The notes beneath the pieces were generated by a model. That model ran no database searches. It was not told where the DNA came from and worked only from the letters and a program-made list of their open reading frames with translations. Position numbers and translations under genes: made by a program. A DNA stretch of 64,000 nucleotides from NCBI RefSeq assembly GCF_005869845.1, contig NZ_VAWF01000001.1:744001-808000 (forward strand), written 5' to 3'. The stretch's first letter is position 1. Each line of letters opens with the position of its first letter. Positions 1-10,848 of the stretch are shown piece by piece. The DNA comes from Fodinibius saliphilus (GTDB taxonomy: Bacteria; Bacteroidota; Rhodothermia; Balneolales; Balneolaceae).

Positions 1-10
1 AATGTCTATG

Positions 11-27
11 CATAATATCATATTATG
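11..27. promoter_or_regulatory. 17-bp palindrome upstream of the integron integrase
   Basis: An 8-bp arm (CATAATAT), one central C and the perfect reverse complement of the arm lie about 65 bp upstream of the chosen integrase start. The symmetry is directly visible. That it is an operator or part of the integrase promoter is inferred from position only. It is AT-rich, so chance symmetry is possible. Confidence 0.3.
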
Positions 28-92
28 TGTAAGGATTTGCATGGGGGTTGGTCTTACTATTAAATCATAAGATCAAGAAAGAGTGGGCAAAT

Positions 93-1049
93 ATGGCCAG
101 CCAATTACTTCAAAGAGTAAGAGAGGAAATTAGAAGACGAAATTACAGTTATCGTACGGAGAAAGCCTACATCCGTTGGATAACGCGATTTGTGAAATTT
201 CATAAGTTAACACACCCTGAAAAGATGGGCAAAGAAGAGGTTATGGAGTATCTAAATTGGTTAGCTAATGAAAGGAATGTGGCTGCTTCTACACAAAATC
301 AAGCGTTATGTGCTATTGTTTTTTTGTATAAACAGGTGATGGAAAAGAAACTGGGGCAATTTGATAATCTTACCAGGGCTAAAGAATCAAACCACCTTCC
401 GGTAGTACTGTCACGTTATGAGGCCCGAAAAATAATTGGGTTGATGAATGGTGATGCACAACTAATGGTAGAACTCCTCTATGGAAGTGGTCTTCGGCAG
501 TCTGAGTGCCTGAGATTACGAGTTAAAGATATAGATTTTGAATTCAATCAGCTTTGGATACGCAATGGCAAAGGAAATAAAGATCGGACTACCGTTTTAC
601 CTCAGAAAAGTAAACAAAAACTTAAAGAGCAGATTGAAAAAGTGAAGGTGCTCCATAAGAAAGATTTAAATAATGGCTATGGGAGTATAATACTGCCGAA
701 AGCTTTATCTAAAAAATATCCCAAACTGAATAAAGCACTGGGATGGCAATATCTATTTCCAACAAATAAAATCAGTACGGATCCACGGTCGGGATTAAAA
801 CAGCGGTATCACAGGTCGTCATCTTATCTACACAAAGCAATTAAAGAAGCAGTACAAAAAACAGATATTCTTAAAAAGGTTAGCAGCCACACATTTCGGC
901 ACTCTTTTGCTACACACCTTCTAAATGATGGTTATGATATCCGAACGGTACAGGAACTGCTAGGGCACAAAGATGTTAAAACAACCATGGTTTATACCCA
1001 CGTCATTAAAAATAAAGGGAGTGTGGTACAGTCACCTATTGATTCTTAG
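93..1049 (+). CDS. integron-type tyrosine recombinase (IntI-like)
   Basis: Site-specific tyrosine recombinase that would cut and rejoin DNA at attachment sites. The N-terminal SAM-like domain (about residues 1-95) carries the RTEKAYIRW signature. The catalytic domain shows Arg135 (GSGLRQSE), Lys near 160 (GKGNKDR), HTFRH (His266, Arg269), His292 (LGHKD) and nucleophile Tyr301 (MVYTH). The stretch at about residues 195-250, with KKYPKLNKALGWQYLFP and the RSGLKQRYH motif, matches the extra domain that separates integron integrases from XerC/XerD. The ATG at 93 is chosen over the upstream TTG at 48 because the neighbouring paralogue begins with the same MA..LL....R.EIRRR register. The catalytic set is complete, so it is probably active. 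Cassettes normally lie on the 5' side of intI, which here is outside the window; no attC site was recognised inside it. Confidence 0.9.
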   Translation: MASQLLQRVREEIRRRNYSYRTEKAYIRWITRFVKFHKLTHPEKMGKEEVMEYLNWLANERNVAASTQNQALCAIVFLYKQVMEKKLGQFDNLTRAKESNHLPVVLSRYEARKIIGLMNGDAQLMVELLYGSGLRQSECLRLRVKDIDFEFNQLWIRNGKGNKDRTTVLPQKSKQKLKEQIEKVKVLHKKDLNNGYGSIILPKALSKKYPKLNKALGWQYLFPTNKISTDPRSGLKQRYHRSSSYLHKAIKEAVQKTDILKKVSSHTFRHSFATHLLNDGYDIRTVQELLGHKDVKTTMVYTHVIKNKGSVVQSPIDS

Positions 1050-1172
1050 GGTGCGTCTCCGCTAATCCAACAATCCTTTAAAAGAATGTGATACCCTTTT
1101 AAAACCCCTAACCAGTATATTTATTGTAAGGATTGGCCCTCTGGGGGATCATACTTATTAAAAAGAGAGATT

Positions 1173-1472
1173 ATGGCACAGTCATCTTTACTTAGTAAAA
1201 TGCGCACCGAAATACGCCGCCGGCAGTACAGCTATTTTACCGAGCAGGCCTACATTAAATGGGTAATTCAATTTTTGAAATATCATAACATGCAGCATCC
1301 CGCTGAACTGGACGAAGAAGATGTACTGCGGTTCCTGATCTACTTGGCCGAAACCAAACAATATTCACTGGCAATACAAAAACAGGCACTTTCAGCATTA
1401 CTGTTTTTATATGACCGTATATTAGGATCGCCGCTTGAGACGCTTAATAGACCTCAAGTATACGAATGGTAG
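1173..1472 (+). pseudogene. truncated second integron-type integrase
   Basis: Ninety-nine residues match only the N-terminal SAM-like domain of an integron integrase (YSYFTEQAYIKW, then KQALSALLFLYDRIL). Homology to the neighbouring full-length integrase ends at about residue 91 (PLETL), near base 1449. An unrelated tail of about eight residues then runs to a stop. The whole catalytic domain is missing, so it cannot recombine DNA. It differs at roughly half of its positions from the intact copy, so it is an older relative or separate acquisition, not a fresh duplicate. Deletion or insertion at about 1449 is inferred. A short regulatory peptide is an alternative but less likely. Confidence 0.8.
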
Positions 1473-1839
1473 CATACCCGGTATCGTCGTAACATTCTAA
1501 AATCGCCTCTAAATCACTTTCGAGTGCTATCACAATGGTATGCTCATGGAATCGCTGGTTGCAATTGCCTTTTAGGGTGAGTTCTTCTCTTGCTCCTTTA
1601 ATGTTAAGAGTCCGGCTGTGGTGCACTTCAATATGCAAAAGCATATTAATGAATCGGTTTCCATTATATGCTAATAAACGTTGATGCGGATCTTCAGGGG
1701 AGAGGTGAAAGACTTCGATTTGTGATTGAGCAATCAGTGCTTCAGTCGTTTTAATTGGTTGCCGTTGACCATTTACCTTATGCTTGTCCTTAGTATGTTC
1801 CATGGTGATAAGTGCGAGAGCCATTGTGTTGCTGTTCAA
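1444..1839 (-). CDS. hypothetical protein next to the truncated integrase
   Basis: A 131-codon open frame with an internal ATG at 1803, which gives a 119-residue product. I do not recognise the family. The composition is protein-like: alternating hydrophobic strands near the C-terminus (TIVIALESDLEAILECYDD) and no low-complexity stretches. Its stop codon falls inside the leftover integrase sequence, so the original C-terminus may have been lost at the same junction that truncated that gene. There is no clear ribosome-binding site. It could be an accessory gene brought in with the rearrangement, or a spurious frame. Confidence 0.4.
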   Translation of the reverse strand: MNSNTMALALITMEHTKDKHKVNGQRQPIKTTEALIAQSQIEVFHLSPEDPHQRLLAYNGNRFINMLLHIEVHHSRTLNIKGAREELTLKGNCNQRFHEHTIVIALESDLEAILECYDDTGYATIRILEVY

Positions 1840-2141
1840 GAGGTTAGGGGACCATTTGTGTTCTTAGTACTATGGTACAAGAGACAGCATTGAAATGAAC
1901 TACATGGCTATGCGGAATCACTGGCACATTACATTGAATGTGGAGACTGAGGCTTTTAAAAAAGCAAAATGTTCAATATCGTATGTTATTCATTTAATTA
2001 TTGTTGGTTCTCCCTCCCAAAAAAGGTTACTTTCGGGATACATTCTTAAAATAAAATATATCGGGTACCATTGGGGCTTTTGAAATCGATTTATTACTAT
2101 CAATAAATTTCTTAACTGTATAAAAACAAACCCAAATTTTT
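1840..2141. other. intergenic region before the LacI-type gene
   Basis: About 300 bp with no convincing gene. A 62-codon frame at 1895-2083 has no recognisable motif. The last 60 bp are AT-rich and should hold the promoter of the regulator gene, but no clear -33/-7 pair was picked out. Confidence 0.4.
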
Positions 2142-3167
2142 GTGAGCTCAAATATTACTTTAAAGCACATTGCAGAGGAATTGGGATTGTCGGCAATGAC
2201 CGTTTCACGGGCGTTAAATGACCGCTCTAACGTCAGTAAAAAAACAAAAAAAAGGGTGATCGAGAAGGCGAAGAGTATGGGGTATACTCCGAACCATGTA
2301 GCAAAGAGCTTGGTATCCAGTAAAACATATACCATCGGGGTTGTTATTCCACAAATAACCCATTCTTTTTTTCCTGAAGTAGTAAGAGGTATTGATGAGG
2401 TTACCAATGCATCCAACTACCAGCTTTTTTTAACTAATGCCAATGAAGAGTTCAGTAGAGAAAAGGAAGCCATACGTACCCTACAGTCAAAACGAGTAGA
2501 TGGCCTGTTAATTTCCTCTTCTCAAGATATTAAAGACTACTCTTTTTATGAGGAGATCATAAACTCCGGTACTGTAATCGTATTTTTTGACCGCTGTATC
2601 GAAAATATCGGGGCCAGCTGTGTAAGTGTTAACGATCGTGCCAGCTCCCGGCAGATAACAGAACATCTTATTGAGGTCCATGGGTATACCAAAATCGCAC
2701 ATCTTAGTGGTCCGCCCGAAGTTTCAGTAGGTAAAAAGCGTAAAGAAGGGTACCTGGATGCTCTTCGAGATCACGGTATTGAAATTAACGACAATTGGAT
2801 CACAGAAGGGGGATTCCAGGAAGAATCTGCTCAACAGGCGATGCAAGAGCTCCTGGAACTGCCCGAAAATGAACGTCCCGAGGCGGTAGTGGCTGTAAAC
2901 GATCCCTCTGCTCTGGGCGCAATCAATGCAATAAAAGCATCAGGATTATCAGTTCCCGAAGATATTGCTGTTGTTGGTTTTACGGATGATGTACGAGCTC
3001 CTTTGTTGGAAGTACCCTTAACTACCGTTCATCAACCGGCCTACGAAGTAGGGAAGAGGGCTGCACGTCGTCTGCTTCGCAGCATTGATAATCCTGATGA
3101 ACCGGCCGAAAATATTGAAGTTCTTACGACCCTTAAAATACGGCAGTCATGCGGCTGTTCCAGCTAA
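2142..3167 (+). CDS. LacI-family transcriptional regulator
   Basis: DNA-binding regulator of the LacI/GalR family, 341 residues, the usual length. The N-terminal helix-turn-helix and hinge are clear (ITLKHIAEELGLSAMTVSRALN, about residues 5-26, then VAKSLVSSKTYTIGVVIP). The periplasmic-binding-like sugar-sensing domain fills residues 60-335, including VAVNDPSALGAINAIK and VPEDIAVVGFTDD. The start is GTG at 2142, fixed by the family register. Adjacent genes are all for galactoside breakdown and uptake, and two LacI-type palindromes lie between susC and galM, so it probably represses that locus until a galactose-related ligand binds. The ligand and target are inferred. Confidence 0.93.
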   Translation: MSSNITLKHIAEELGLSAMTVSRALNDRSNVSKKTKKRVIEKAKSMGYTPNHVAKSLVSSKTYTIGVVIPQITHSFFPEVVRGIDEVTNASNYQLFLTNANEEFSREKEAIRTLQSKRVDGLLISSSQDIKDYSFYEEIINSGTVIVFFDRCIENIGASCVSVNDRASSRQITEHLIEVHGYTKIAHLSGPPEVSVGKKRKEGYLDALRDHGIEINDNWITEGGFQEESAQQAMQELLELPENERPEAVVAVNDPSALGAINAIKASGLSVPEDIAVVGFTDDVRAPLLEVPLTTVHQPAYEVGKRAARRLLRSIDNPDEPAENIEVLTTLKIRQSCGCSS

Positions 3168-3256
3168 ATGAATCTTTATAACGTGGAGGGGTCCCACTTC
3201 TGACCTATCTCATCGTTCTGCCGGAATAGGAATGCTTTCCTGTAAAAAGTGCTGGG

Positions 3257-5269
3257 TTAAAGCTCCAATTCATCCATCTGGCTCAACATCAAAATATGGG
3301 CTGCCGACCAGCTAAAATGGCGGGCATTTAGGCCTTCACCGCTCATTGGATGGTAATTCTCACGAATGGGAGCAGGTCTATCCGTCAAACCCTCCGCATT
3401 TTGCAGCAGTTCCTGTACCAGCACAGACGCCTCCTTATTATATCCATAGCTGGTAAGCCCCTTGATCCCAAAATAGAACTGGTCCAGCCATACAGGGCCG
3501 CGCCAATAACCATTACGGGGGTTAAATTTGGGATGCGAGACCTGTAGCGTTGGAAGGGGAACCTTCGAACGAAAATGATCTTTATTCATCATAATATTCC
3601 GTACAGTGGCTGCCTGCTTTTTATTGGCAATGCCAGCCCAGAGGGGAATCCATCCTTCCGGACCTTTGACCGGTATAAGCTTCTCAGACTCCAGCTTTTT
3701 ATCATAATAATAACCGGATTCCGCATCGTACATCTTTTCATTAATTTGGTCTTTTAGTGCCTGTGCTTCTTCATATAGTGTCGCCGACTCCCGGGGCAAA
3801 TAAAGGTTATCCGCTATTTTAGATAGATAGATCTTATCAGCATACAGGTATGCATTCAGGTCAACCGACTCTTGGTTTAGTGACCAGGCATGGTCATGGT
3901 TTTTCACCATTACCGCATTATCAAAACGCACGGCATTATCCATACCGCTCTCCCAGGCAGCTGCTATGCGCGTTCCGTCGGTAGAACCGTACTCACACAA
4001 GCCATTACCGTCGTGATCCCTGTTGGCATACCACCATTGGTGGTAGCGCTTTAATTTAGGGTACATTTCATTTAAAAAAGTACTGTCGCCTGATTGGCTA
4101 TAGATATTCCATACGGCCCAGCTGGCAAGCGGCGGTTTGGTATCGCGCCAATTATTTTCTGTACTGTCAGCGTATATAACATCCGGTACCATGCCCGCAG
4201 TATTCTGATAATCAAACATCACCCGCATCTGGTCTTCGGCCAGCTCCGAATCAAAAAGGGCCAGGGCAGAAGCATGTTTCCATGAGTCCCACGACCAAAC
4301 GCCATGAAATCCCTGGTAAGCATAGGAGGGAAACAAACCGTTATAGGTTAGATCTCCGTGCGGACTTCTCCAATTATTGATAAGCGTAATAATACTTTTT
4401 ATCGATAGGCGCTGCAGCCTTTCTTTATTATTCCAAGAGGTTGAAGCGGCTAAAACATCATTGATATACCCTGACCAGCGTTTCTTATTTTTATGAAAAT
4501 AATGAGCAGCATCAATAATAATCTTCGCTGGCTCTTTTTTAGCGTAGGAATAAGCCAGGGTTAAGGTATCAGAAGATTGTGGGGATAACTCAATAGAATT
4601 TGCCGCCTCAATGAGATATCTATTACTGCCACGATCAAAAGACAGAGGCTTATCAGAGGTTAAGTATAGCGACTTTTTATTACCATCCTGCGCCAGCTGG
4701 GCGATTCCGTTGCTAAATATAAGCTCAAAATGGTCATTGAAAAGTGTTTGATTCCAAACCGGTCTGAGTGTCCGGACCTTATTCCCGTTATTTTTAATAA
4801 TTGTTCGCACCAAGGCCGTTTCATCAGTAGCAAAAATAAGAGTAAGCGTTGCTTCCATATCTCCATAGGAGATCTGTTGCTGCATACGTCCCGGATAAGC
4901 ATGAGAGACTATATCAACAGGGGACAGTTGGCCGTTCCCGGAGTCCTTGACAAGTTGCAATTGTGCAATCGTTTTTCCCTCCCAAAGGCTTGGTGTTTGC
5001 CAGCTGTCTGAAATGTGATAGGGACCCGAAAATCCGACCTTCTCTTGTAGCGTCTTACCTTCTGTAAAGGAGAAGCCAAACCACGACCCCTGGTCAGTAA
5101 ATACCGAAATACTATCGTCTTTGGTGCTGTCGGGAGCGCCCTTCATAGCAAGTACATCGGGATAATCTAAAATCATTTTATCTTCGTTTATTACTTCAAC
5201 CGAATCACATGAAAACAGTGTAAATGCAAGCAGTACAAAAAGTAACAGTTGTAATCTATAATATTTCAT
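3257..5269 (-). CDS. GH63-like exo-glycosidase lipoprotein
   Basis: Predicted surface or periplasmic glycosidase of the GH63/YgjK-like group with an (alpha/alpha)6 barrel, 670 residues. The ATG at 5269 gives a lipoprotein signal ending in the lipobox LFSC (Cys21); the longer frame adds 12 residues ahead of it. Family hallmarks are GVWSWDSWKHA (candidate acid Asp328), DGNGLCEYG, PRNGYWRGPVW, and IRENYHP..GEG (candidate base Glu637) followed by HFSWSAAH. Family members are inverting alpha-glycosidases acting on glucosides or galactosides. The neighbouring beta-galactosidase and SusCD suggest it trims the same imported glycan, but the specificity cannot be read from sequence. It is the last gene of the leftward run, about 84 bp after lysA. 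Confidence 0.82.
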   Translation of the reverse strand: MKYYRLQLLLFVLLAFTLFSCDSVEVINEDKMILDYPDVLAMKGAPDSTKDDSISVFTDQGSWFGFSFTEGKTLQEKVGFSGPYHISDSWQTPSLWEGKTIAQLQLVKDSGNGQLSPVDIVSHAYPGRMQQQISYGDMEATLTLIFATDETALVRTIIKNNGNKVRTLRPVWNQTLFNDHFELIFSNGIAQLAQDGNKKSLYLTSDKPLSFDRGSNRYLIEAANSIELSPQSSDTLTLAYSYAKKEPAKIIIDAAHYFHKNKKRWSGYINDVLAASTSWNNKERLQRLSIKSIITLINNWRSPHGDLTYNGLFPSYAYQGFHGVWSWDSWKHASALALFDSELAEDQMRVMFDYQNTAGMVPDVIYADSTENNWRDTKPPLASWAVWNIYSQSGDSTFLNEMYPKLKRYHQWWYANRDHDGNGLCEYGSTDGTRIAAAWESGMDNAVRFDNAVMVKNHDHAWSLNQESVDLNAYLYADKIYLSKIADNLYLPRESATLYEEAQALKDQINEKMYDAESGYYYDKKLESEKLIPVKGPEGWIPLWAGIANKKQAATVRNIMMNKDHFRSKVPLPTLQVSHPKFNPRNGYWRGPVWLDQFYFGIKGLTSYGYNKEASVLVQELLQNAEGLTDRPAPIRENYHPMSGEGLNARHFSWSAAHILMLSQMDELEL

Positions 5270-5353
5270 GGAGTTATTGTCCTCAAATATCGTTATTTCA
5301 ATCAATTAGTATTGATCGTTAAATAGTCTAAAATGTTGTATTAGAAAATGGAA

Positions 5354-6586
5354 TTACCAATCAATATCAACCTGTTTGTGTACGAGGTCCTCGTATGTTT
5401 CCCGTTCTCTGATGAGATGCACCTCACCGTTCTTTATTATCACCTCAGCAGGACGTACCCTTGAATTGTAATTCGAGGCCATACAAGCACCATATGCACC
5501 CGCATTTTTGAGGCAAAGAATATCTCCCTCCCGGATATCGGCGATCTCCCGATCCCGACCAAGAAAGTCGGTCTCACACATATTACCTGTAACGTGATAT
5601 CGTTTCAGTTCGCCCTTTGCATTGGAAATGTTGCATATTTCATGATAAGCATCATACATCTTGGGACGCAGCAGGTGGTTAAAACCGGTATCAGTTCCCG
5701 CATAAGGCAGGTCCCGATCTCCTTTTAGTACTGTTACTGTAGTGAGCAGATAGCCACATTCACTCACTAAAAAGCGACCCGGTTCAAACCAGATTTCCGG
5801 CCGGCTCCCGTAATCATCATAAAATGCTTCTACCTTCACAGCTAACACATGGCCCAGCTTTTCAACATCTATTACCTCATCATCCGGGTGAAAAGGAATC
5901 GTTATTCCACCCCCAAAATCTACAAAATCGAGTTCCTCAAACGATTGAGCAATAGAAAACATCCGCTCAGCAGCCTCCAGGTACACCGGGATGTCCAAAA
6001 ACGATGAGCTGTTATGTACATGCAGACCCACAATATTTAGGTCATAGCTGTCAATAAGGGCTTTGATATCATCAAGACGAGAATAATGGATGCCAAATTT
6101 CGATTTATTATGCCACTTCGTTGAGGCCTCATGTTCGCCTACCAGTGGGTCCAGCTTCAGCCTAATGCTGCACGGCTCACTGCCTCCAAACGTTTTGCCA
6201 AAGGTTTCGAGCAATGAAAGGCTATCGATATTCACCTTAATCCCATGGTCTATGGCCTGCTTAATCTCCTCGAATGAGACGCTGTTAGAGGTAAAAAGAA
6301 TATCATCAGGATCAAAACCGGCATCCAGCCCCATTTTAAGTTCATTCACCGAAACTACGTCTAACCCCAGTCCATAACTGCGTATCAGCCTCAGCACGGC
6401 AATATTTGTCAATGACTTAGCGGCATAATTGATACGATGGGGAAAACCGTCAAAGGCATTTTGCAGGCGATTAATCTGTCGGTCAATAGTAAATGCGTTA
6501 TACACAAATAGCGGGGTGCCGTACTCTTCGGCAAGCGCTTGCATGCTAATATCTTGAATATGATATGTAGAGTTCTTCAGTTGCAT
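5354..6586 (-). CDS. lysA: diaminopimelate decarboxylase-like PLP enzyme
   Basis: Fold III PLP decarboxylase, 410 residues, the normal LysA length. The PLP lysine is Lys57 in NYAAKSL. HVHNSS lies at about 189-194, the glycine-rich phosphate loop FVDFGGG at 221-227, and EPGRFLV at 268-274. The catalytic cysteine loop is NMCETDF (Cys337), followed by GAYGACMASNYNSR. The usual substrate is meso-diaminopimelate, giving lysine. The loop reads CETDF, not the common CESGD, so a related amino-acid substrate is possible. It starts 9 bp after the kinase gene. Its placement inside a sugar locus is odd; linkage could be coincidental operon packing. Confidence 0.85.
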   Translation of the reverse strand: MQLKNSTYHIQDISMQALAEEYGTPLFVYNAFTIDRQINRLQNAFDGFPHRINYAAKSLTNIAVLRLIRSYGLGLDVVSVNELKMGLDAGFDPDDILFTSNSVSFEEIKQAIDHGIKVNIDSLSLLETFGKTFGGSEPCSIRLKLDPLVGEHEASTKWHNKSKFGIHYSRLDDIKALIDSYDLNIVGLHVHNSSSFLDIPVYLEAAERMFSIAQSFEELDFVDFGGGITIPFHPDDEVIDVEKLGHVLAVKVEAFYDDYGSRPEIWFEPGRFLVSECGYLLTTVTVLKGDRDLPYAGTDTGFNHLLRPKMYDAYHEICNISNAKGELKRYHVTGNMCETDFLGRDREIADIREGDILCLKNAGAYGACMASNYNSRVRPAEVIIKNGEVHLIRERETYEDLVHKQVDIDW

Positions 6587-6595
6587 AAATAGCGG

Positions 6596-7474
6596 TTAAT
6601 TAGCAGTTCTAAAACATTGATTAATACAATCAGAAAGTTCTTTCCTGTACTCACGAGCCCATTCTACGCGCTGTATTAGTTCCTGTACGCGGTGCAGTTG
6701 TTTTTTATTGGGATGATCGAGGAGGCCGTAGCGCAGATGCCAGTAGATCTGGCTGTGAGCGCCCCATCGTATAAACCAAGGCAGTAGCTCGCGTTCTAAG
6801 GGTTCAAGAGGGCGGTGCTGGGTGTAGGCGTTCAGCAGTTCGGTAAGAAGGTTGCTATTGAGTTTGTTGTTGGGATAACAAAAGCCGTTAATAGCAATTC
6901 CTACATCAAATAACAGCTGATCGATACATACTTCTTCGAAATCGATGAGCCCGACCAGTTTGTCCCCCTTAAATACGGTATTATCGGTAAACAGATCTGC
7001 ATGGACAATACCGGTGGGTAAATCAGTCGATAGCGGCGACTTTAATGCTTTTGTTTCTTCTTCAAAGTAGGTGAAAATGGGGTAAAGCTGGGCATCCTTG
7101 TTTGTAAAAAAGGGAATCAGGCGCCTGCATTTCTCCAGTGTAATAGCATTGTCCCGCTCCAGCTCTTGCCACTCTTTCAAGGCGTTAAGCCGGCCAGCAG
7201 CATCGCCAATCTCTTGTGCTACCAGTTCATTCAGAGTCGGTTCTTCGCCCTCCAGGAACTCATATAGTACAATAAGATGCTCGTCATCATTTATATAAGA
7301 ACCGTTTTCCTGCGGCAGCGGATAGGCGGCAGGGAAATCATGATCAGCCAAGAAATCGAGCAGTTGCAATTCATGTGTCAGTTCATGCTTATCCTTTTGT
7401 TTAACGACCCGAAACAGCACGCTGCCGCGATCTGTAGTAAGCTTGTAATTCTCATTGGCAAAACCGGCAGACAA
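6596..7474 (-). CDS. ThrB-like/APH-fold small-molecule kinase
   Basis: Kinase of the choline kinase/aminoglycoside phosphotransferase fold, closest by eye to the ThrB-type homoserine kinases. It shows SAGFANENYKL as the start of the N-lobe, the catalytic HADLFTDN (158-165) and the metal-binding DFEE (178-181). The only ordinary start is the TTG at 7474, but the same frame stays coding-like back to 7552 (..IAQHIILPRYNLGYFRSIKRL), resembling the family N-terminus. An in-frame TAA at 7556-7558 blocks further extension, and no ATG, GTG or TTG occurs between. The true start may be ATT, ATC or CTG, or there may be a start-region mutation. It follows lacZ directly and precedes lysA by 9 bp. Confidence 0.75.
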   Translation of the reverse strand: MSAGFANENYKLTTDRGSVLFRVVKQKDKHELTHELQLLDFLADHDFPAAYPLPQENGSYINDDEHLIVLYEFLEGEEPTLNELVAQEIGDAAGRLNALKEWQELERDNAITLEKCRRLIPFFTNKDAQLYPIFTYFEEETKALKSPLSTDLPTGIVHADLFTDNTVFKGDKLVGLIDFEEVCIDQLLFDVGIAINGFCYPNNKLNSNLLTELLNAYTQHRPLEPLERELLPWFIRWGAHSQIYWHLRYGLLDHPNKKQLHRVQELIQRVEWAREYRKELSDCINQCFRTAN

Positions 7475-7558
7475 GCGTTTTATGCTGCGAAAATACCCAA
7501 GATTGTACCGGGGCAGTATGATATGTTGGGCAATCTCTTTAATAGCGACTAAGCGTTA

Positions 7559-10717
<3,159 letters not shown>

Positions 10718-10800
10718 TTATATTAGCTCCCAATTGTGGAATAGCTGGGGAGCAGGGTTGAAGGTACACAATTTTCTAGATGTTTTGCTTCTGCTAATCA

Positions 10801-10833
10801 AAAAGCCCAGACTAAATTGGGTCCGGGCTTTTT
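10801..10833 (-). terminator. intrinsic terminator between susD and lacZ
   Basis: A hairpin pairs AAAAGCCC.GAC with GTCCGGGCTTTT around a short loop and has A/T runs on both sides, so it could work in either direction. It sits 16 bp beyond the susD stop and should end or attenuate susCD transcription before lacZ. Confidence 0.7.
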
Positions 10834-10848
10834 AATTAATAGAAGGGA

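Noticed and set aside
48-92. TTG start at 48 for the integron integrase.
   Set aside because: The extra 15 residues are not family-like, and the second integrase supports the ATG at 93.
1106-1850. CCCCTAACC (1106-1114) and GGTTAGGGG (1842-1850) bracket the truncated integrase and the orphan ORF like terminal inverted repeats.
   Set aside because: Only 9 bp match with no extension, no target-site duplication and no transposase. They also do not form a folded attC site at normal spacing.
1895-2083. A 62-codon plus-strand frame with a vague MRNHWH-type motif recalling small transposases.
   Set aside because: Too short, with no supporting motif or ribosome-binding site; likely noise in the intergenic region.
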